Of a DNA stretch of 64,000 nt, positions 58,165-64,000 are shown one piece after another (position 1 is the stretch's first letter; the number at the start of each line of letters is the position of its first letter). The position numbers were made by a program, and so were the translations under genes. Source of the DNA: Streptococcaceae bacterium (GTDB lineage Bacteria > Bacillota > Bacilli > Lactobacillales > Streptococcaceae); the NCBI GenBank assembly GCA_031285775.1, contig JAITVN010000066.1, positions 1 through 64,000 of the forward strand, in the 5' to 3' direction. Below the pieces are notes generated by a model. The model was not told where the DNA came from, did no database searches, and saw nothing but the letters and a program-made list of their open reading frames with translations.

Positions 58165-59090
58165 TTGAGGCTACCTCTCTTTGCAATGGCGCGCATGGCG
58201 AGGTTAAAGATGAGGGACATGATGAGCAGCAGCAATGCCAGCGACCAGAGGACATTGAGCTGAAGACCTGGTGTGGCGTTCGGGATGCCTGAGGTCAGGA
58301 TGGAGGTCAGGGTCGAGGCTGGGGAGACAAGGCTGATGGGCATAATGGCTGCATTTCCAACGACCATCTGGATTGCCAGCGCTTCACCGAATGCGCGCGC
58401 CATGCCGAAGATGACGGCGGTCAGAATTCCTGGAGCCGCTGCGCGCAAGAGCACCCGCCAGATGGTTTGCCATCGTGTGGCGCCGAGGCCGAGTGATGCT
58501 TCGCGGTAATGGCGCGGGATGGCTTTCATGGCATCTACTGTCATTGAGGTCACCGTCGGCAAAATCATGACAAAGAGGACGAAGACACCAGATAAGAGAC
58601 CTAGTCCTGTGCCGCCGAACCAGCCGCGAATGAGGGGAACGATGACAGTTAAGCCGATAAAGCCGTAGACAACGGATGGAATGCCGACCAGCAGTTCAAT
58701 AACTGGCTGGAGGATTTTGGCACCGCGCTTTGGCGAGATTTCTGTCATGTAAATGGCTGCGCCGATGGCAAATGGTGTGGCAACGACGGCAGACAGAACG
58801 GTCACAATGAGGGAGCCTGTAAACATGGGGAGGGCGCCGACTGCGGGTTTGCCGTCAGGGCCGATGGAGCCTGGCGACCAATTTGTTCCGAAAAGGAAGC
58901 TGAAAGGATTGACGCCATCGGAAAAGAAAGTAGACAAGCCTTTTTGTGCCACAAATATGAGTATCAGGGCGACCACAAAGACGATGATGGCGATGCAGAA
59001 AAAGGTCAAACTCCGACCGAATTTTTCCAAACGCGAATTTTTATTGCTCGAAAGCAATTTTTTCTTAATATCTAAATGCTGATTTTCCAT
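58161..59090 (-). CDS. pstC: Phosphate ABC transporter permease PstC
   Basis: PKRGAKILQPVIELLVGIPSVVYGFIGL...REASLGLGATRWQTIWRVLLRAAAPGILTAVIFGMARAFGEALAIQMV. Confidence 0.93.
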   Translation of the reverse strand: MENQHLDIKKKLLSSNKNSRLEKFGRSLTFFCIAIIVFVVALILIFVAQKGLSTFFSDGVNPFSFLFGTNWSPGSIGPDGKPAVGALPMFTGSLIVTVLSAVVATPFAIGAAIYMTEISPKRGAKILQPVIELLVGIPSVVYGFIGLTVIVPLIRGWFGGTGLGLLSGVFVLFVMILPTVTSMTVDAMKAIPRHYREASLGLGATRWQTIWRVLLRAAAPGILTAVIFGMARAFGEALAIQMVVGNAAIMPISLVSPASTLTSILTSGIPNATPGLQLNVLWSLALLLLIMSLIFNLAMRAIAKRGSLK

Positions 59091-59212
59091 TATTTTCCTA
59101 CAAGATAAAAGGTGCGCCCAGTTAAGAAGCGTGATCTCAGAGAAAACGAGCTCTAGCGCTGAAGCGCTAAGACTCTGCTCCCAGCTTTCTGGCGCACCGA
59201 ACTCAGTTTACT

Positions 59213-60073
59213 TTACTTAATTTTTGTGACATTGCCTTTGGCGTCACGGTCGACTTTCATCTCAGAAGTTTGCAGATAACCTAGGGCTTCCAAATCTTCT
59301 TTGTCGTCAGCAACATACTGGATAAAAGCATCTTCAAGCTTATTGTCATTTTTCTTGTTTGTGTACATATGCTCGTAAGACCAGATTTTCCAGCTGTTGT
59401 CCGCTACGTTGCTGTAATCCGGCTTGATTCCGGCAATGCTCAGTGCTTTGATCCCCGGCTTTGAACTGTAGCTGAATGCGACATAGCTGATCGCACCAGG
59501 TGTCTGCCCGACCAATTGGACCACTGATCCAGAGGCATCCTGTGAAGGTCCGTTCACTTCTGTCGCACCGTTTAATCCATATTTATCGAAATTGACACGT
59601 GTACCAGAGCCTGCTGTACGGCCGATCACTGTGATTTCCAAATCTTGAGCACCGACTTCTTTCCAGTTGGTAATTTTTCCAGTGAAAATATCTATCAGCT
59701 GCTGCTGAGATAAATTTGTTACAGATACTTTTTTATTGACAATCGGCGCGATACCCAGCACTGCCACTTTGTGATCCGTAATTTTTCCAGCATCAATGCC
59801 TGATTTTTCTTCTGCAAAAATATCAGAATTTCCTATTTTAAAGGAACCTGCCGCAACCTGTGCGAGTCCGACGCCCGAACCGCCGCCTTGAACCATAATA
59901 ATTTTTTCAGTGTTCATCTTCATGTAATTGATTGAAGCCTGTTCAACCAAAGGCTGAAGTGCGGTTGAACCGCCTGAAATGATCTGTTTGTTCCCCGCAC
60001 CGCAGCCTGTCAGAATTGACAGTGAAAACACTGCAAAAAGCAAGGCAAGGAACTTTTTTATCTGATTTCTCAT
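59213..60073 (-). CDS. pstS: Phosphate-binding lipoprotein PstS
   Basis: LSILTGCGAGNKQIISGGSTALQPLVEQA...VQGGGSGVGLAQVAAGSFKIGNSDIFAEE. Confidence 0.93.
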   Translation of the reverse strand: MRNQIKKFLALLFAVFSLSILTGCGAGNKQIISGGSTALQPLVEQASINYMKMNTEKIIMVQGGGSGVGLAQVAAGSFKIGNSDIFAEEKSGIDAGKITDHKVAVLGIAPIVNKKVSVTNLSQQQLIDIFTGKITNWKEVGAQDLEITVIGRTAGSGTRVNFDKYGLNGATEVNGPSQDASGSVVQLVGQTPGAISYVAFSYSSKPGIKALSIAGIKPDYSNVADNSWKIWSYEHMYTNKKNDNKLEDAFIQYVADDKEDLEALGYLQTSEMKVDRDAKGNVTKIK

Positions 60074-60205
60074 ACTTTGATTTTATCATAAGTTCTTTTT
60101 AAAAGCACGGAAGACTTGTTATTATTGTAGAGCGGCGTTACAGTGCTCATTCTGGAAGGCTGTGAAAGACTTTCGTAGTTGTAACTGCCTGATAATTCTG
60201 TTGCT

Positions 60206-61099
60206 TTACTTGTTTGAGACTAAGCCACTCGCATCGCGATCAACTTTCATGTCTGAAATCGCAATGTAACCCATTTTTTCAAGATTTTTCTTGTCCGATT
60301 TTACGTAGTCAATGAAGGCTTTGTCAACAGCTGTTTCTTTCTTGCTGTTCGTGTACATGTGCTCGTATGCCCAAATTTTCCACTTGTTGCTGGCAACATT
60401 TGCAGCGCTTGCTTCCACACCGTCAATCTGAACTGCTTTAATGTCTTTGCTTGTCTGCAAGTAACTGAAGGCGACATAACTGACAGCGCCTGGTGTCTGT
60501 CCAACCATTGTCACAACGGCACCTGAGGCATCTTGACTCGGACCAGTGATTTCTGCCTGATTCTTCAAGGCAAATTTATCGAAATTGACACGCGTGCCTG
60601 ACCCTTCAGTGCGGCTTATCACTGTGATTTTTAAATCTTTACCGCCGACTTCTTTCCAGTTTGTGATTTTACCTGTAAAAATGTCGACCAGCTGATCCTG
60701 CGTCAGCTCTGATACTGAGCTTTCAGCATTAACGATGGGTGCGATTCCAACGACTGCGACCTTGTAGTCTTTCAGAGCCGATGAATCAATGCCTGGCTTT
60801 TCCTCAGCGAAGATGTCAGAGTTACCGACTTGGAAAGTGGCTGCAGCGACCTGTGTTAAACCAACGCCAGACCCTCCGCCTTGGACAGTCAATTGAACCT
60901 TAGGATGCTTGACCATAAATTCAGTCGCTGCTTGTTGAGCTAAAGGCTGCAAAGCAGTTGAGCCGCCGGCAATGACTTTTCCTGATAAGTCATCATTTGA
61001 GCTATTGCTGGAATTGTTTGAACTACTTGGTTTTGAGCAGGCAGCGAGCACAATTAGTAAAAAAACTGCAACGAGGCTTAAGATTAATCTCTTTTTCAT
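60206..61099 (-). CDS. pstS: Phosphate-binding lipoprotein PstS (second copy)
   Basis: MKKRLILSLVAVFLLIVLAACSKPSS...VIAGGSTALQPLAQQAATEFM...; RBS AAGGAGAACGA before this ATG. Confidence 0.93.
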   Translation of the reverse strand: MKKRLILSLVAVFLLIVLAACSKPSSSNNSSNSSNDDLSGKVIAGGSTALQPLAQQAATEFMVKHPKVQLTVQGGGSGVGLTQVAAATFQVGNSDIFAEEKPGIDSSALKDYKVAVVGIAPIVNAESSVSELTQDQLVDIFTGKITNWKEVGGKDLKITVISRTEGSGTRVNFDKFALKNQAEITGPSQDASGAVVTMVGQTPGAVSYVAFSYLQTSKDIKAVQIDGVEASAANVASNKWKIWAYEHMYTNSKKETAVDKAFIDYVKSDKKNLEKMGYIAISDMKVDRDASGLVSNK

Positions 61100-61188
61100 T
61101 CGTTCTCCTTCTAGAACTGTTTGCATGTAAGGTGTTTCGTGAATTCATACTCACATAATTATCTTAACATGGAAGCAGGATTTTGAGT

Positions 61189-61226
61189 GTAAACGTTTGG
61201 TAAATCTAATGTAAACCTAAGGTAAA
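61189..61226 (-). promoter_or_regulatory. Pho box upstream of the pst operon
   Basis: Four TTTAC (GTAAA on +) at 61189, 61200, 61211, 61222, exactly 11 bp apart; GATAAT-like -10 follows on the minus strand. Confidence 0.8.
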
Positions 61227-61372
61227 CATCAGGACTTCAAGCAAGTTTAAAGCCTATTGATCGTTAGCCGATGGCATTTCCAAGTCTGAAGATGCAGCAA
61301 AAAAGAACCTTTCCAATTTGGCGCGGCAAATTAAATGAGGTTCTTTGTAAAAGACTTGTTTTTTGCGGTTTC

Positions 61373-62734
61373 CTAGAGAACTTCTCCATTTGACTGAAAG
61401 ACTTTTTTAAACCAATGAGATGATTTCTTCGGCACACGCTTCATGTCGCGCAGTTCATGATTGCCTCTATTCACGTAAATGGCACCGTAGCGTTTTTCCA
61501 TGTCCCCTTGACTCGAAGGAATATCAATAAGCCCCCAGCCCAGATAGCCCAGCACTTTTATACCGTCATCGTTCATAGCATCTTTCATGGCCAGTATGTG
61601 TTGCCGGTGATATGAAATGCGCAAGTCATCCTGAATCTCATGCTGACCATCCCAGACTTCCCGCTGCCCAAGTCCATTTTCAACTGGGAAAAGCGGCAAT
61701 TTGTAGCGATTGTAAATTGTGGTCATGATGTTTCTGAATCCATCAGGATCAATGCTCCAGCCCCATTCATTGGCAGGAAGATTTTCATCTGCTTTAAAGC
61801 CTTTGTTCATATAAGAATTCGGTGCTGCCTCCTCTGTGATCCGGCTGGCATCCAGCAAACATGAACGGTAATATGAAAAGGCAATAAAATCTTCTGTGGT
61901 GCGCGCCAAGATTATGTCATCCCCCGTTTGCCAATCCATGTCGATTTCCTGTGTTTTTACAAAAGCCAAGACGGATTCCAGATAATGGCCATTAGTATAA
62001 GCCTCATTCAGATTGTTAAATACAAATTCGTTGAAGCGCGTGACGGCCAGATTATCTTTAGGAGAATTTGAGGCTGGATAAACAGCTGTATAGGCTAACA
62101 TTCCGCCAATTTTAGCATCGGATGTTTCATGCAGGAAAGCCGAAATCTGTTTGTGTGCGAGCATCGTGTGATGGAAAATCGTGTAAAGCTCTGAAATTGT
62201 CCGCTCACCCTTCTGGTAGCCGGAAATATTGAAAGCCTCATCCGTGAAGTAGAGATTGTGCTCATTAAAGACCAGCCACCATTTTACCCGATTTGAAAAA
62301 CGCTGCATCATTTCTTTGCCGTATCGCACAAATGCCGCCATAACATGCCGATCAATGAATCCATTATATTTCTCCGCTAATGCCAGAGGCATGTCAAAAT
62401 GATACAAACAAATCATCGGCTCAATTCCGCGCGCCAGCAGACTATCAATCATTTGACTGTAAAATTCAATTCCTTCTTCATTGAAATCGCCATCTCCGTC
62501 CGGACAGACACGAGACCAGGAGATCTGAAAACGATACATGTTCATGTTCATCGCTTTCATCCAGTCGAAATCGGTCTCAAAGTCGTGAAAATTGTCAATC
62601 GCAACATGCCAATCCATCGTCGTCTCAGTTGCTGGACGGATATCATATACCGAAAGGCCTTTGCCGCCTTCATTCCATCCGCCTTCTGTCTGCATTGATG
62701 AGGAGGAATTTCCCCAGTAAAAGTTTTTTTTCAA
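61373..62734 (-). CDS. GH1 6-phospho-beta-glucosidase
   Basis: MKKNFYWGNSSSSMQTEGGWNEGGKGLSVYDIRPA..., WWLVFNEHNLY, FPVENGLGQ. Confidence 0.93.
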   Translation of the reverse strand: MKKNFYWGNSSSSMQTEGGWNEGGKGLSVYDIRPATETTMDWHVAIDNFHDFETDFDWMKAMNMNMYRFQISWSRVCPDGDGDFNEEGIEFYSQMIDSLLARGIEPMICLYHFDMPLALAEKYNGFIDRHVMAAFVRYGKEMMQRFSNRVKWWLVFNEHNLYFTDEAFNISGYQKGERTISELYTIFHHTMLAHKQISAFLHETSDAKIGGMLAYTAVYPASNSPKDNLAVTRFNEFVFNNLNEAYTNGHYLESVLAFVKTQEIDMDWQTGDDIILARTTEDFIAFSYYRSCLLDASRITEEAAPNSYMNKGFKADENLPANEWGWSIDPDGFRNIMTTIYNRYKLPLFPVENGLGQREVWDGQHEIQDDLRISYHRQHILAMKDAMNDDGIKVLGYLGWGLIDIPSSQGDMEKRYGAIYVNRGNHELRDMKRVPKKSSHWFKKVFQSNGEVL

Positions 62735-62772
62735 CTTTTTCTCACTTTCTGTGTTAATCGAGTTCAGCGCTA

Positions 62773-62846
62773 TGAATGATTGAAATTAGACAAAACTTCG
62801 GTGAGGCATGCCTCCCCTGCCAGTTTTCCTAAATTTCAATCATTCA
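62773..62846. repeat. Nested inverted repeat between GH1 and PTS genes
   Basis: TGAATGATTGAAATT (62773) / AATTTCAATCATTCA (62832) 15-bp perfect arms; inner AAAACT/AGTTTT; central palindrome GAGGCATGCCTC (62803-62814). Confidence 0.85.
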
Positions 62847-62938
62847 TTGCGGGCGCGCCTCTCATCTTGTTAAAACAAGCTACTTTTCGGCAGCTTATTT
62901 TATCATGTTTCGTGCTCAATTGGGATGAGGAACTTTTT

Positions 62939-64000
62939 TTATGCTCTTCCTGCTTGAAGCTCTTTTTCTTTAGCTTCCTCCTGCTTCAGCAACTCGTTAT
63001 CATAGCGTCGTGCGAATGGAAGGTAAATCAAGGTTGATTCGACTAAAGCAATGACTTGCAGAACTGCATATTTCCACCCGCCGATTAGAAAGCCTGAAAT
63101 GACTGGCGGTGTTGTCCAAGGCGCAGCAAATCCCGTCATCGGCGGAACGATATGCAATGCGATAGCGGCGTAAACTGTCGTCGAAACTGCAACAGGAACT
63201 AAGAAGAAGGGAATAGCTAAAATAGGATTCATGACCAATGGCAGCCCAAACAAGAAAGGCTCGTTGATATTGAATAGGCCAGGAACTAACTCAACTTTAC
63301 CAATAGAGCGCATTTGCTGCGAATGAGCAATGAACAGTGTGAAAATAATCAAGCCAAAGGTTATTCCAGAGCCTGAGAGATTGATAAAATTATTGTAGAA
63401 CTCATTGGTGACAATGTGCGCACCATTGTCCAGACTCAGTTTCCCAGCTTTGAACAAAGACGCATTGTCAGCGGTATTCGGGATTAAGAAAGCGCCTGTA
63501 ATTGCTCCCATAATCAATCCGCCATGCACCCCAAAGAACCAGAAGAACGGTACTAAAAGGGAAATTACCAAAATTCCTGCATAAGAATCACCAAGATGCT
63601 GCAGCGGCTGCTCTAAAGTGTAATAAATTGCCTCAACAAGGTCTGTATGACCAATCTTGTTGAATAAAGCATAAATCACAGTTGCCGCAAAAATAATCAC
63701 TGCCGACGGAATCATTGAGGTAAATTGATTGGCCACATTTGAAGGCACTTGCTCAGGCAGTGTGATTTTCCAGCCAGCTTTGATCATTGCCGAATAGCCC
63801 CAACCAGTAAAACAGCCGATTAGAATTGCGGCAATCATTCCTTGTCCGCCCTGCCAGGAAAGATTCAAGACGCCAGTAACAGGACTGTTCAGTAGGGTCT
63901 GCATGGCTCCTGGCAGCTTTTTAAAAGCTGCTGAGACTGCCGCTGCCCTCATTGTACCCGTTCCGCCTGTCAAAGCGCTTGCGATGGGATTAGCAACAGA
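62939..64000 (-). CDS. PTS cellobiose/beta-glucoside-type transporter subunit IIC (5' end beyond window)
   Basis: Frame stays open to the window edge (..SVANPIASALTGGTGTMRAAAV..); EPFLFGLPLVMNPILAIPF, MTGFAAPWTTPPVISGFLIGGWKYAVLQV of the Lac/Cel IIC family. Confidence 0.92.
   Translation of the reverse strand, partial: SVANPIASALTGGTGTMRAAAVSAAFKKLPGAMQTLLNSPVTGVLNLSWQGGQGMIAAILIGCFTGWGYSAMIKAGWKITLPEQVPSNVANQFTSMIPSAVIIFAATVIYALFNKIGHTDLVEAIYYTLEQPLQHLGDSYAGILVISLLVPFFWFFGVHGGLIMGAITGAFLIPNTADNASLFKAGKLSLDNGAHIVTNEFYNNFINLSGSGITFGLIIFTLFIAHSQQMRSIGKVELVPGLFNINEPFLFGLPLVMNPILAIPFFLVPVAVSTTVYAAIALHIVPPMTGFAAPWTTPPVISGFLIGGWKYAVLQVIALVESTLIYLPFARRYDNELLKQEEAKEKELQAGRA

Overview
The window is a low-GC Gram-positive (Lactococcus/Streptococcaceae-like) chromosome segment carrying one complete-looking siphovirus prophage of about 39.1 kb (13836-52947). 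The prophage sits at the 3' end of a tRNA-Arg(TCT) gene. A 14-bp core (aatgatccgggcga) occurs at both ends, and an 11-bp tandem repeat flanks the phage side of each end. The left chromosomal flank has glyQ (partial) with a T-box leader, a DUF402 protein, a GNAT, two tandem MapZ-like division proteins, an RlmL-type methyltransferase, rnpB, gpsB, holA, ftsK, a HAD hydrolase, pta and a glucosaminidase whose N-terminus is built by the prophage junction. The right flank has an LCP protein, phoU and a pst phosphate operon (two PstB, two PstS, Pho box), a GH1 6-phospho-beta-glycosidase and a cellobiose-type PTS IIC (partial). The observations most worth follow-up are: (1) an XRE plus 2-TM-protein cassette inside the tail gene cluster. 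It has the same leaderless consensus promoter layout as a higBA toxin-antitoxin cassette inserted between terminase and portal, and both are bracketed by terminator-like hairpins; (2) a roughly 100-nt nested inverted repeat next to TTTGACCC repeats downstream of the primase, a candidate phage origin or structured RNA; (3) a tRNA-like minihelix (7-bp acceptor plus TTCGATT T-arm) just downstream of the endolysin; (4) structured, GC-rich intergenic regions in the pst operon. All calls are from reading sequence only; no database search was possible.
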